64,000 nt of DNA from Psychrobacillus psychrotolerans (GCF_900115805.1 NZ_FOXU01000002.1:477092-541091); one strand, 5' to 3'; positions 51,750 through 60,485 are shown, counted from the stretch's first letter. The notes: generated by a model not told the origin, from the letters alone. Numbers and translations: made by a program.

Positions 51750-52547
51750 TTAGATACTTTTTAATGTCACAACGACGATCTCAGGTGAATTGAATATTCT
51801 AAACGGAATTGCACTATTACCCAATCCCCTACTCACAATCATATGCGTACTGTTCTCGGTATACATTCCAGCAGTGTATGTTGGGAAAAAGCCTTGTCCT
51901 GGTGCCACTAGTCCCCCAAGTCCTGGAAGTCGAAACTGCCCACCATGTGCATGTCCAGTAAAAACAACATCCATTTTGTTCTCTACATAATCTTGAAAAG
52001 TCTCAGGTCGATGGGAAAGTACGAGAGTAAATAAATCATTATCCGCAAATTGACTTAAAGCCTCGCTCACTAAAACTCCATTTAGAGGATCTTCGATACC
52101 AATAATTCGAATGTCTTCCCCTTTATGTTCTATTATTTGTTCTTCATTAGACAGTACATTTACGCCAAGTTCAGTTAAGGAATTATTTATGTTCTCGGTG
52201 TCATTGGTAGCGATTTCGTGGTTTCCCGTTACGTAATAAATGGGAGCAAAATCTATAATCTGCCTTACTAATTCTAAACTTTGGTCCAAATTATATCGGT
52301 TACTATCAACTAGATCTCCTGTGATAAAAATAAGTTCTGCTTTTGTTTTCTTTATCTTTTCCACTAAGTTCTCCTGATTTTCTCCAAAGGTTGCATCATG
52401 TAAGTCAGAAATCTGCAGGATTTTCACTCCATCATAACTCATAGGAACTTTATCTGATTCTACAATAATTTCGGTAGTTTGAATCCTACTATTACTTATG
52501 TACAATAAAGTAATAACCACTACGATTAACATTAACAGTTTCTTCAT
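51750..52547 (-). CDS. Membrane-anchored metallophosphoesterase (YkuE/YaeI-like)
   Basis: 265 aa. One N-terminal membrane helix (about 3-17), then a calcineurin-like fold with QISDLHD, ITGDLVDS, VTGNHE and FTGHAHGGQFRLPG. The long GHAHGGQ motif is typical of YkuE and YaeI, some of which act on lipid A precursors (UDP-diacylglucosamine) or other phospholipid-like substrates; here the substrate is unknown. Last gene of a two-gene leftward run with the NAD(P)-binding protein, which ends 10 nt upstream. Confidence 0.86.
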   Translation of the reverse strand: MKKLLMLIVVVITLLYISNSRIQTTEIIVESDKVPMSYDGVKILQISDLHDATFGENQENLVEKIKKTKAELIFITGDLVDSNRYNLDQSLELVRQIIDFAPIYYVTGNHEIATNDTENINNSLTELGVNVLSNEEQIIEHKGEDIRIIGIEDPLNGVLVSEALSQFADNDLFTLVLSHRPETFQDYVENKMDVVFTGHAHGGQFRLPGLGGLVAPGQGFFPTYTAGMYTENSTHMIVSRGLGNSAIPFRIFNSPEIVVVTLKSI

Positions 52548-52557
52548 TTATTTTCTC

Positions 52558-53184
52558 CTAGTATCGTGGACTCTTTATACCTACTCTGTAACCCAAATGT
52601 TCATTTTTCATTAGCTCTTTTACAGTGAATAAGGCAGTATCTCCAGTGGTAGTTTGCACAGCACCCTCTGGCAGGTAATCTCTCATTACAATGTAATCAT
52701 CTGTAGAAGCTCCAGTCGGTAAATAGGTTGGACAAACAATTGTCCAGTCGAGTGCAGTATCTTTTAATATATTGAAAACTTTATGGTGTTCTTGGGCAGC
52801 CGTTATCGATTTACGCTTAGATTCAGATGATTGATAACGGAGCAATCCCGGTTCTGCTCTACTATTCAATATTCCCGCAGTACCAATTGTAATAATCCGC
52901 TTTAGCTGCTGTTGGTGCATAATGGGAACTATGTGTGAGGTGAACTCTGTTAATACACTTGTTTTGTCGGTTCCAAGTGCACTTATAATTGCATTTACTC
53001 CTAGCGTAGCTTTTACAATATCTGCACTATTTTTTGCGTCGCCTTGTAGGACGGATAATTTAGCATGAGGTTGCATCTTTTCAGGGTTTCTTACCATTGC
53101 AGTAACTTCTATACCCTGTTCTAATAATAACGTTAGAATAGCATGTCCCACACGTCCAGTGGCTCCAAAGAGTGCTACTTTCAT
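52558..53184 (-). CDS. NAD(P)-binding atypical SDR (NmrA/BVR-B-like)
   Basis: 208 aa. It begins MKVALFGATGRVGHAILTLL, a Rossmann dinucleotide-binding motif GATGRVG of the atypical SDR type, followed by VTAMVRNPEKM. The catalytic YxxxK is not obvious, as in NmrA-like and biliverdin-reductase-B-like proteins. Function unknown; may be a redox sensor or flavin/quinone reductase. GGGAGATG precedes the ATG. Probably co-transcribed with the phosphoesterase. Confidence 0.82.
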   Translation of the reverse strand: MKVALFGATGRVGHAILTLLLEQGIEVTAMVRNPEKMQPHAKLSVLQGDAKNSADIVKATLGVNAIISALGTDKTSVLTEFTSHIVPIMHQQQLKRIITIGTAGILNSRAEPGLLRYQSSESKRKSITAAQEHHKVFNILKDTALDWTIVCPTYLPTGASTDDYIVMRDYLPEGAVQTTTGDTALFTVKELMKNEHLGYRVGIKSPRY

Positions 53185-53360
53185 CTATTTCATCTCCCTT
53201 AAAAAGAACTAATCTTATGTTTTTAGTTAGTTTCCGTCTAGTACTAAACTTCTCAAGTTACTTCTTCAGTATATAAAGGCAAAGAACGCCTTTATATGAA
53301 ATCCTTCCAGTGCTAGTCAGGGCTTCCATAGGCGCTTTCGCTTTTCTTTATTATAACATC

Positions 53361-53395
53361 AAAAAGAGTATTCCTTCTTTTACAAAGGAATACTC
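53361..53395 (-). terminator. Terminator of the 91-aa membrane protein gene
   Basis: Perfect 11-bp stem GAGTATTCCTT (53366-53376) / AAGGAATACTC (53385-53395) and five U residues leftward. A second hairpin ATATAAAGGC / GCCTTTATAT (53271-53297) lies in the same 246-bp gap; its role is unclear. Confidence 0.85.
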
Positions 53396-53430
53396 GGTCG
53401 TGTCGAACTATGCTATTTCCCAGGAAATAC

Positions 53431-53706
53431 TCAATAACTATTAAAAGAAGAAAAAATAAATGCAAATACTACTCCATAAAAAATAAGCATTAATACAATA
53501 CAGATTGCCATCCAGATTAGTGAAGCTCGTGCGTAGTTACGTCTTGGGTCTGGATTTCCAAAACCCCAAATGAACAGCATAACAATATTAACAATTGGAA
53601 TAATGAGTATAAGCATGGTAATTAACCAATCCCCAACTGTCATCTCATTACTAGTCTTTTCAAAATTATCATATCGCTGTTCTTGCACTTTCTCTAAAGA
53701 ATCCAC
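53431..53706 (-). CDS. Small conserved two-helix membrane protein
   Basis: 91 aa. A polar N-terminus is followed by EMTVGDWLITMLILIIPIVN and a second helix, with a GFGNPDPRRNYARASL cytoplasmic loop between. This arrangement (MTxGDWLxTxxIxxIPxxN and later NxARAxLIW) is a widespread uncharacterised Firmicutes protein. GTG start at 53706, 5 nt after GGGGGG; a TTG one codon earlier is closer to it. Monocistronic. Confidence 0.75.
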   Translation of the reverse strand: MDSLEKVQEQRYDNFEKTSNEMTVGDWLITMLILIIPIVNIVMLFIWGFGNPDPRRNYARASLIWMAICIVLMLIFYGVVFAFIFSSFNSY

Positions 53707-53794
53707 CAAATCCCCCCTTTTTCGACTTTCACATACTTTAGTGCCTACTTTATTATTATGACATAGCCCTAGAAAAAGACTACTTTTTTAAGAA

Positions 53795-54499
53795 TTATTC
53801 TATTTTCAGTAGACTCATTGGAGTAATAATCCCGATCAATTTATTGCTTGCTTTTCCATCTTCTGTTATGAGCAGTGCTTCTAAGCGCCTCCCACGTGTA
53901 ACAGAAGATTTAAATATATCTACTGCCTCAAAAACAGATGCTTTCGATTGTATAAATCGGTGATTATCTCTATTGCTTTCATGTGCCAGTATTTCTGATA
54001 ACATTGTTCTCTTTCTTGAGAAGGAATCTGAATCCACTTTACTTGCCATCCACTTAGTTATGCCTACAGGGGTGATTAAACCTTTAAAAGTATTTCCCTT
54101 ATATACTGGGAATTGATTGTACTTTTTATCTTTGATTACTTTTAGGGCATAGCTAAGTGAATCGGTCTCTTGAAAGATCGTCACATTTGTCTGGAACATT
54201 TGAGCTACTGTAATTGGCTTAGCTAATGCCCCTTCAATTTCCTCCATTTTTTTTACAACGTCATCATGAGGTTCAGCAATAGCGTATTCCAATGAGGTAC
54301 GATGGTGTATAATGGCATTTCTTAAATCACCAAATTCTCGTAAATCTGCCTCATACCGTCTGATAATGGCGTTTTTCTTTTTAGCAAAATCAATTAATCT
54401 AAAAAATGCCATATGTTCATTCGTACCAAGAAGATCTTTCATCAATTGGTCTATTCGGTTGTAGGATACAATAAATTTATCAGAGTTACGAGCCACCAT
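53795..54499 (-). CDS. CBS-domain protein with N-terminal helical domain
   Basis: 234 aa. The first 90 residues are helical with an HEPN-like look (RRYEADLREFGDLRNAIIHHR); the R-N-x-x-x-H run recalls HEPN RNase motifs (RxxxxH), although this may be only structural. Two CBS motifs follow (about 95-160 and 165-234; the second is longer and irregular), which usually bind adenosine nucleotides. Function unknown. GAGGTG precedes the ATG. It lies 17 nt downstream of the ABC permease stop, so it may be the last gene of that operon. Confidence 0.75.
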   Translation of the reverse strand: MVARNSDKFIVSYNRIDQLMKDLLGTNEHMAFFRLIDFAKKKNAIIRRYEADLREFGDLRNAIIHHRTSLEYAIAEPHDDVVKKMEEIEGALAKPITVAQMFQTNVTIFQETDSLSYALKVIKDKKYNQFPVYKGNTFKGLITPVGITKWMASKVDSDSFSRKRTMLSEILAHESNRDNHRFIQSKASVFEAVDIFKSSVTRGRRLEALLITEDGKASNKLIGIITPMSLLKIE

Positions 54500-54516
54500 C
54501 TTAAATCACCTCATTT

Positions 54517-55299
54517 TTATATTTTTGCCTTTGATACATTTCTTTTTGTTATAAAAGCTGCTCCGACGATTAATAGTACAATTATCACCAATGTTACAAT
54601 CAAACTCCAAATATAAGGTGTATTGTCTATACTGCTACTTAATATTTGTCCCGCATACATTGGTAACTTCCATGGTGAAATAGTCCAGTAAGTACCTAAG
54701 AGACCATCTACTAACGGTACAATTATGAGAAAGAAAATTGATGTAACAGAAGCAACTCCTGTAGAAAAAGCTGCACTGCTACAAATAACAATACTAATGG
54801 CAAACAACAACCAAATACTGTATGTTCCTAAGAACCCAATAAATGCTGCCGTCTCTACTGCTCCATATAAAATATAGGTGTAATAGAGATTTGCCAACAG
54901 ACCTATACATGCGCTTCCTACTATTAAGATGCCCATAATAGCTAACTTACTAAACACGTATGCGTTATAAGAAATTGGTCTTACATATAACATTGTTGCT
55001 GTTCCGTTTTTGCGCTCCCTAGCAATGATACCGGCAAACCCAAATGCTATGATTAACATTCCGATAAACTGATATTGCCCTACAGTTGACATAACAATTT
55101 GTTCTGGGGTGTACTCGGGAAGCTGAAACACCATATCACTTGGCATATTCCCTACTGTATTTAAAATTTGTGGCAAATAATAGTAAGTCAAAGGTTCAGA
55201 AATACCAAACAGGATAAATACAAGCGGTATCCATAAAATTTTGAAATTCCGTACATTTTCACGCCACTCTTTTTGAAATAGTATTGAGAAGTTACTCAT
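54517..55299 (-). CDS. ABC-2 type transporter permease
   Basis: 260 aa with six membrane segments; it begins SNFSILFQKEWRENVRNFKILW, the amphipathic entry helix of ABC-2 permeases, and has the large loop after helix 1 and the RERKNGTATMLYVRPIS segment common to NosY/YhaP-like proteins. Start codon lies inside the end of the ATPase gene (8-nt overlap). Probable exporter; substrate unknown. Part of the PLDc_N-ATPase-permease operon. Confidence 0.86.
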   Translation of the reverse strand: MSNFSILFQKEWRENVRNFKILWIPLVFILFGISEPLTYYYLPQILNTVGNMPSDMVFQLPEYTPEQIVMSTVGQYQFIGMLIIAFGFAGIIARERKNGTATMLYVRPISYNAYVFSKLAIMGILIVGSACIGLLANLYYTYILYGAVETAAFIGFLGTYSIWLLFAISIVICSSAAFSTGVASVTSIFFLIIVPLVDGLLGTYWTISPWKLPMYAGQILSSSIDNTPYIWSLIVTLVIIVLLIVGAAFITKRNVSKAKI

Positions 55300-56197
55300 G
55301 TTTATTCACCACCTGCAAAAAGATTTCTTCTAAACTAGCCGATGCTCGCTCAACCTTCGATAAGCGTAAATTGCTATTAGCAAGTACCTGTAATACTTCA
55401 TTCATTATCGGCTTCTTATCTTCCAGATGGACAAAGGCAACCTCATTTTCCTGTCTAGCAGGCCATGGGCTAATTTCGACAAATTTTGCTGCTTCTTCCG
55501 TATCAGCAAATAAGATTCTATACTGGGGATTTGCGTATTTGTCTCGCACTTCCTTTAAGGATCCTTGCTCAACTAATTCGCCTTTCCTTAAGAACAATAA
55601 CTGGTCGGTCATTTCTTCGGCGTCATTTAAAATATGAGTTGAATATAAAATAGTCGTATGTTCTTGTAGTTCTTTCAGTAAATTCAAAACTTCACGTCTA
55701 CCCATCGGATCTAATGCAGATACAGGTTCATCTAGCAAAAGCAAACCAGGTTTGTGAACGATTGCTTGCGCTAACCCAAGTCGTTGCTTCATGCCCCCAG
55801 AAAATGTTCCTACTTTCTTGTTTTTAGCATCTGCTAGACCAACAAAATCTAATGTTCTAACTGACTGAGATTTAATCATTTTCCCATCTATTCCACTTAA
55901 CTTCGCTACCATCTCGATAAATTCAAGTGCTGTTAACCACGAATAGAACTGAGGATACTGAGGCAAGAAGCCAATTTCACTTCTAATATCTCCTTGTATG
56001 TCTCCATCAATAACTACCGATCCGCTAGTCTGTTTTAATAACCCCGCTAGTATAGACAGAGTGGTTGTTTTCCCAGCACCATTAGGACCAATCAAAGCCG
56101 TTGCAGTATTTTTATATAATGAAAAAGTAACTTGATTTACCGCTTTTTCTTTGCCATATTCCTTTGTTAGTGCCTGTACATGTAGAAATGTTTTCAA
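55292..56197 (-). CDS. ABC transporter ATP-binding protein (BcrA/CcmA-like)
   Basis: 301 aa. Walker A GPNGAGKTT, Q-loop LPQYPQFYSWL, signature FSGGMKQRLGLAQA, Walker B LLLDEPVSALDP and H-loop STHIL are intact; the C-terminal 80 residues form the tail seen in bacitracin- and copper-type exporters. It drives the adjacent ABC-2 permease. TTG start overlapping the PLDc_N stop (TTGA) with GGGGAGG upstream. Confidence 0.9.
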   Translation of the reverse strand: MKTFLHVQALTKEYGKEKAVNQVTFSLYKNTATALIGPNGAGKTTTLSILAGLLKQTSGSVVIDGDIQGDIRSEIGFLPQYPQFYSWLTALEFIEMVAKLSGIDGKMIKSQSVRTLDFVGLADAKNKKVGTFSGGMKQRLGLAQAIVHKPGLLLLDEPVSALDPMGRREVLNLLKELQEHTTILYSTHILNDAEEMTDQLLFLRKGELVEQGSLKEVRDKYANPQYRILFADTEEAAKFVEISPWPARQENEVAFVHLEDKKPIMNEVLQVLANSNLRLSKVERASASLEEIFLQVVNKHE

Positions 56198-56391
56198 TCA
56201 TTTCGCCTCCCCAATATAAAATACACAACAGGACCAATAATATTAATAAAAACAATGATAAGTGCCCACATCCACTTTGGTCCATTGGTGCTCTTGACAC
56301 GTACTAGATCGATTAATGCGACCACTACTAATAATAATTGAATTACTAGAACAGGTAAGATGAGGTTCCAAGGTATTGAATTCAAGTCCAT
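56194..56391 (-). CDS. PLDc_N domain small membrane protein
   Basis: 65 aa. Two membrane helices with the PLDc_N pattern: hydrophobic start, LIDLVRVKSTNGPKWMWALI turn, then INIIGPVVYFILGRR. This matches the membrane domain at the N-terminus of cardiolipin synthases; stand-alone versions are common as first genes of ABC exporter operons of this type. Role unknown, possibly assembly or sensing. AAAGGAGG precedes the ATG; the ATPase gene overlaps its stop. Confidence 0.87.
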   Translation of the reverse strand: MDLNSIPWNLILPVLVIQLLLVVVALIDLVRVKSTNGPKWMWALIIVFINIIGPVVYFILGRRND

Positions 56392-56417
56392 TGCTATTCC
56401 TCCTTTTCTCTTTCTAT

Positions 56418-56435
56418 TCTACTATATATAGAACA
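56418..56435 (-). promoter_or_regulatory. GntR-type operator at the PLDc_N-ABC operon
   Basis: Read leftward, TGTTCTATATATAGTAGA, identical over 18 bp to 27274-27291 before the YtrA-type gntR gene. It lies 27 bp upstream of the first start codon, at the expected promoter position, and holds the same CTATATATAG core. Confidence 0.72.
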
Positions 56436-56480
56436 GAAAAGTTTCATTTATTTTTTAAATTTTCCTATTATTTATAATCC

Positions 56481-56521
56481 TAAGTTGTCAACAAGTCTAT
56501 TTAGACAACTTATGGTATAAT
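56481..56521 (+). promoter_or_regulatory. Inverted repeat and extended -10 upstream of the GNAT gene
   Basis: TAAGTTGTC (56481-56489) and GACAACTTA (56504-56512) form a perfect 9-bp inverted repeat with a 14-bp spacer, followed by TGGTATAAT (extended -10, TATAAT at 56516-56521) 25 bp from the ATG. The repeat covers the -35 region, as a repressor site would. Confidence 0.55.
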
Positions 56522-56545
56522 TACGAGTTGGAAGGTGAACATTAA

Positions 56546-57118
56546 ATGGAAATATTAATCAGAAAAGCTTACAAAGAAGACGCAGCTGAGGCTATTCCTC
56601 TTATCATGGAGGCTATTGGAGACATCTCTATGCAGATGACTGGTGAAACAGAAGAAGTAGCCATTACCAAAGAATTTATACACCTATTTACACGGACTGA
56701 TAATCGACATTCTTATTTAAATACGTATATTGCAGAACTGAATGGTCATGTCGCGGGAGTACTGGTATTTTATAATTCGGAACAGGCAATTAGCCTTGAT
56801 GCAAATTTAGAAGCTTATCTTTCTAACAAAAAAGGTGCTGCTGTCACTATAGATCCGGAAACTGCCCCGGGAGAATGGTATATAGACACGGTTGTAGTTA
56901 ATCCAGCCTACCGTGGTCATGGCATAGGCACGAAGTTATTGAGTTATGCTGAACATTTAGTTAAAAGTTCAGGTGGCGGCAAGCTAGCCTTGAATGTGGA
57001 GATGGAGAAAGATGCAGCAATTCGCTTGTATAATCGTCTAGGATTTGTTACCCTATGTCCTTGGACAATTATTGGTGAGCCTTTTCATCATATGGTGAAA
57101 ACAGTAGTTGCAAATTAA
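56546..57118 (+). CDS. GNAT family N-acetyltransferase
   Basis: 190 aa. GNAT motif A is WYIDTVVVNPAYRGHGIGTKLLSYAEHL with the RGHGIG loop, and motif B ends RLYNRLGFV. The region before it (about 60-100) is longer than in minimal GNATs. Substrate unknown. GGAAGGTG precedes the ATG. The EamA gene starts 13 nt after this stop with its ribosome site in the gap, so the two form an operon, perhaps for modification and export of one small molecule. Confidence 0.84.
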   Translation: MEILIRKAYKEDAAEAIPLIMEAIGDISMQMTGETEEVAITKEFIHLFTRTDNRHSYLNTYIAELNGHVAGVLVFYNSEQAISLDANLEAYLSNKKGAAVTIDPETAPGEWYIDTVVVNPAYRGHGIGTKLLSYAEHLVKSSGGGKLALNVEMEKDAAIRLYNRLGFVTLCPWTIIGEPFHHMVKTVVAN

Positions 57119-57131
57119 AGGAGAATTTTTT

Positions 57132-58034
57132 ATGAAATTATGGATTTACCCCCTAATGGTTGTGTTTGCTGCAAGCAGTTACGGGACATTATCAACTATG
57201 GTTAAACTAGCAATTGGAGATGGCTATACGGCTTCAGAAGCAATTTCTAGTCAATATATCGTTGGATTTCTTTTAGCATTATTAATATATCTGTTAACAC
57301 AACGAAAACTGCCTCGTTTAAATGGAGGCTTTAAGATTATTTTATTGGCAGGTGTGTTTACCGCTACAACAGGAATTGTGTACGGGATGTCTCTCATATA
57401 CTTACCTGCCTCTCTTGCAGTTGTTATGCTTTTCCAATTTACATGGATTGGAACACTAATCGATTGTATTATTAGAAAAAGACTTCCATCTAGAGCAGAA
57501 ACTATTTCTCTTATTATCTTATTTATAGGAACTATTCTAGCTGCAGGAATACTAGATGTCGACTTAAGTGGAATTGACTGGAGAGGCTGGGTTTATGGTT
57601 TAGCTGCTGCCGTTTCTTTTTCCTTAAATATGAATGTCAACACAAAGCAAGTAGAAGGTATGAATACAACAACTCGTCTATTATTCGTCTCTTTTATCGC
57701 AATGATTATGATTGCCATCTTCCAAAGCCCGGAAATTATGTGGAATGGAAAACTGTTTACAGAACCACTATTGTTTTATGGACTAGCTCTTGGATTAATG
57801 GGTATCATCATCCCAATTTACTTCTTTGTAATTGCAGTTCCTAAAGTTGGCGGTGCGGTTTCTTCCATATTAAGTGCAATGGAGTTGCCAGTTGCTGTTA
57901 TCGTATCAGTTATTGTGTTAAGTGAAGCTCTTTCTATATTACAAGTAGCAGGAATAGTGATCATTTTATTGGGAATGTGTATTCCATCATATGCCGATAA
58001 TCGAAAAAACAAAAAGCTGAAGGTTAATATATAA
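57132..58034 (+). CDS. EamA/DMT family transporter
   Basis: 300 aa with ten membrane helices in two EamA repeats (about 1-135 and 150-290). It begins MKLWIYPLMVVFAASSYGT, with the typical SYGTLSTxVKLA opening and the LSALE-like AMELPVAVIVSVIVLSEAL motif in the second repeat. DMT exporters handle amino acids, nucleosides and drugs. Start at 57132 after AAAGGAG; an 8-codon extension overlaps the GNAT gene. Ends with a shared terminator. Confidence 0.88.
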   Translation: MKLWIYPLMVVFAASSYGTLSTMVKLAIGDGYTASEAISSQYIVGFLLALLIYLLTQRKLPRLNGGFKIILLAGVFTATTGIVYGMSLIYLPASLAVVMLFQFTWIGTLIDCIIRKRLPSRAETISLIILFIGTILAAGILDVDLSGIDWRGWVYGLAAAVSFSLNMNVNTKQVEGMNTTTRLLFVSFIAMIMIAIFQSPEIMWNGKLFTEPLLFYGLALGLMGIIIPIYFFVIAVPKVGGAVSSILSAMELPVAVIVSVIVLSEALSILQVAGIVIILLGMCIPSYADNRKNKKLKVNI

Positions 58035-58050
58035 CCTCCAGCTTTTTTTT
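58013..58050. terminator. Bidirectional terminator between the EamA gene and the small membrane gene
   Basis: Stem AAAGCTGaAGGTTA / TAACCTcCAGCTTT with one mismatch, 5-nt loop, eight T residues rightward and an A/T run leftward. Serves the convergent genes ending at 58034 and 58049. Confidence 0.85.
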
Positions 58051-58444
58051 ATTCTATTTCAATTGTAAAAGTCACGAGTACAAAGACTGCAAAGCTCAGC
58101 AATAAAGTAGATCCACCAATAATATACGCAACTAATGCAAACGTTTCGTTTATATTGAACGGTTGGATGAACTGTAGGTACATTCCTGCCGTTAAACCAA
58201 TTGCCCCAATTATAGCTGACCACCCGTGAAACGCAACAAGCTTAGGAAACTTCACTTTGTATAATTTATAAAATAGTCCATACACAAACAATGATAACCA
58301 TCCTACCAATAATATATGGGCATGAATTGGACGAAGTGCATATGATCCCGCACCTGCCATATGAGAACCAAGATACGCTCCCAATAATCCAAATAATGCT
58401 CCTGCTCGAACTAGTCGTATACCCCATCTTTTTTGCATATTCAT
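58049..58444 (-). CDS. Small four-helix membrane protein resembling haem-copper oxidase subunit I fragments
   Basis: 131 aa with four membrane helices. Histidines sit in membrane-like positions: H28 (GSHMAG), H41 and H43 (RPIHAHILLVGWLSLFVYGLFYKL) and H73 (AFHGW). The HAHxxxxGW pattern resembles short cbb3/NorB-like oxidase relatives annotated as cytochrome oxidase subunit I-like proteins, but most of the 12-helix core is missing. It may bind haem or be a sensor. The ATG at 58444 overlaps the MMPL stop (ATGA); an ATG two codons on (58438) has better spacing from GGGGG. Confidence 0.68.
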   Translation of the reverse strand: MNMQKRWGIRLVRAGALFGLLGAYLGSHMAGAGSYALRPIHAHILLVGWLSLFVYGLFYKLYKVKFPKLVAFHGWSAIIGAIGLTAGMYLQFIQPFNINETFALVAYIIGGSTLLLSFAVFVLVTFTIEIE

Positions 58445-60411
58445 TTCCCCCTATTTTTCGTTGTAATTGTTAATAACGCAGGTAATAATAACGGTCGAAC
58501 GATAAACGTATCCAACAATACCCCAACTGCGACAGCGAAACCAAATAGTTTAAGCTCCATAACTGGCTGCGATATTAAAACAGCAAATGTAGCCGCGAGT
58601 ATTAATCCTGCCGAAGAAATAACACCACCTGTTTTTTCTACCGCTTTCGCAATTGCATCAGGTTCGTCAAACTGTTTGCGTTCTTCTTTCAACCTACTCA
58701 TCAACATAATCGAGTAATCTACACCTAGTGCTACTAAAAACACAAATGTGTAAAGTGGGATTCGATAACTAAAAGATGAATATCCGAGGAAGAGATCAAA
58801 AATCCATGTAGAGAATCCCAAAGCTGCTCCGAATGACAATAAAATGGAAAACATCATCAACAATGATGCCCGAATTGATCTAGTTTGGAAAGCAAGCATT
58901 AATCCGATCAATACCGTCATCAATCCCATTACGAGTAATGTATCTCTATTGTTAATATTCCGGATATCGACGTGTTTCACTGTCTCTCCACTTACTAAAA
59001 CCTGTTGGTCTTCTAATTCACTTCTTATCTTTTCCACTTCATTCAAAGCTTCCTGGCTGTAAGGATTTGCTTTTAATATGATAGAAAACTGTGTGTATAA
59101 GTCACTTTCTGAAGTCGATGGCCGTATCTGACTTACAAGTGGTCTATCTTCTATTTTCTCCCGAATATCTGCAATCACTTTCTCATCCTTTGATTTTACA
59201 AGAATCGTTGTTGGTGCTATTTCTCCTTCTGAAAATGCATCCCCAAGTTTTGTAAAACCTTCTCTGGAAGATAACTCTACTGGGAAAGAAGCCAACAAAT
59301 CGTATGAATAGATGATTGTTGTTGCATGCCATGCCCCAATCCCTAGCAGTAACAAAATCGGCACTGCTACTTTCCATGGTTTTTTCGTGCTAACATTTCC
59401 AGCATTTATCCAAATCTTCGTTGTTTTTTCTTTCTTTTTCGGCATTTTTACTACTGCAAACAAAGCCGGCAATAATGTTAGTCCAGCGATTAGCATAATA
59501 ACTACGGCAATCGCAAACACTGGTGCAAAATTTCGATATGGTTCATATATGGCAAAAGCAAGTGTTGCAACTCCCGCTAAAATAGTACCACCACTGAAAA
59601 GAATGGTTTCTCTTGTCTTAGCAAGTGCTACCTTCATGTCCTGTTCTTCTTTATATCTCGCATATAGCAATAAGGAATAATCGGTTATCACGGCAAACAA
59701 CAAGATCATCATAATTGACAGTGCCTGGCTTTCAATCGTAATAGATGTGAACTTACCAGTAAGACCAATAATTCTATCCACTACTCCATACACTATCCCT
59801 GCTCCAATTAAAGGGATAATAGCCAGGATGAATGAACGATAAATAATAATTAGCAGGATAAAAATAATCGCTACTGTAGCTAGGAGTAAAACTACATCTG
59901 CTTCTGAAAATAGCTCAATTGTATCGCTTGCGATTCCAGCCGGTCCAGTAAAATAAATATTAAAATCAGATGGGATAATGTGAGATACATTACTCTTTAT
60001 TTCTTCTACTTTTTTATGAATCTCTTTGCTTTCTAATTCTCCTTCTAAGATTAAAGGCACAAAGAATGTTTTTTTATCTTCAGACACAAAAGAACCTCTT
60101 TGCTCCAAAGGAATTTTAGAAAACTTCGTTATACTTGTGTAATTTTGTTCCATTAATTCTAATACACTTTGGATTTCTTCCTCAGTATTAGCCTTGTATT
60201 TCTCGAAAACAATGATTAGAGGTATTCCTTCATTACTAGAAAAATTTTCTTTTATAACTTTATCTGCTTGAATCGACAAAGAAGTTTCTGGAAGTCCACT
60301 ATTTTTTGATGTACTTGCTACTTCTTTACTGGAAGGAGCGAAGAACGAAAGTAATCCTAACACTATAAGCCAACTAACTATAATAACTAGCCAGTTCCGT
60401 TTATTTTTCAT
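58441..60411 (-). CDS. MMPL (RND-type) transporter, YdfJ-like
   Basis: 656 aa with about 12 membrane helices in two halves, each an SSD-like bundle after a large extracellular loop. The repeated motif is seen as FAVITDYSLLLYARYKEE (first half) and VALGVDYSIMLMSRLKEE (second half), giving the proton-relay Asp-Tyr pairs. MMPL proteins export lipids or amphiphiles in actinobacteria; in Bacillus YdfJ is controlled by the YdfHI two-component system. Preceded by its own promoter-like region and the two-component genes. AGGAGG precedes the ATG. Confidence 0.88.
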   Translation of the reverse strand: MKNKRNWLVIIVSWLIVLGLLSFFAPSSKEVASTSKNSGLPETSLSIQADKVIKENFSSNEGIPLIIVFEKYKANTEEEIQSVLELMEQNYTSITKFSKIPLEQRGSFVSEDKKTFFVPLILEGELESKEIHKKVEEIKSNVSHIIPSDFNIYFTGPAGIASDTIELFSEADVVLLLATVAIIFILLIIIYRSFILAIIPLIGAGIVYGVVDRIIGLTGKFTSITIESQALSIMMILLFAVITDYSLLLYARYKEEQDMKVALAKTRETILFSGGTILAGVATLAFAIYEPYRNFAPVFAIAVVIMLIAGLTLLPALFAVVKMPKKKEKTTKIWINAGNVSTKKPWKVAVPILLLLGIGAWHATTIIYSYDLLASFPVELSSREGFTKLGDAFSEGEIAPTTILVKSKDEKVIADIREKIEDRPLVSQIRPSTSESDLYTQFSIILKANPYSQEALNEVEKIRSELEDQQVLVSGETVKHVDIRNINNRDTLLVMGLMTVLIGLMLAFQTRSIRASLLMMFSILLSFGAALGFSTWIFDLFLGYSSFSYRIPLYTFVFLVALGVDYSIMLMSRLKEERKQFDEPDAIAKAVEKTGGVISSAGLILAATFAVLISQPVMELKLFGFAVAVGVLLDTFIVRPLLLPALLTITTKNRGK

Positions 60412-60446
60412 AACTGTACCTCCTATTGTATTTCCTTATAAGAGGT

Positions 60447-60479
60447 ACTATACAAGTTGAAAGTGAACGGAAGATGAAC
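60447..60479 (-). promoter_or_regulatory. Response-regulator-type repeats and promoter before the MMPL gene
   Basis: Leftward: GTTCA (60479-60475) and GTTCA (60468-60464) are 11 bp apart, followed 11 bp later by -10 TATAGT (60452-60447). Direct repeats one helical turn apart that overlap the -35 region are typical binding sites of OmpR-type regulators; one is encoded just upstream (61862-62536). Confidence 0.5.
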
Positions 60480-60485
60480 AGATAA

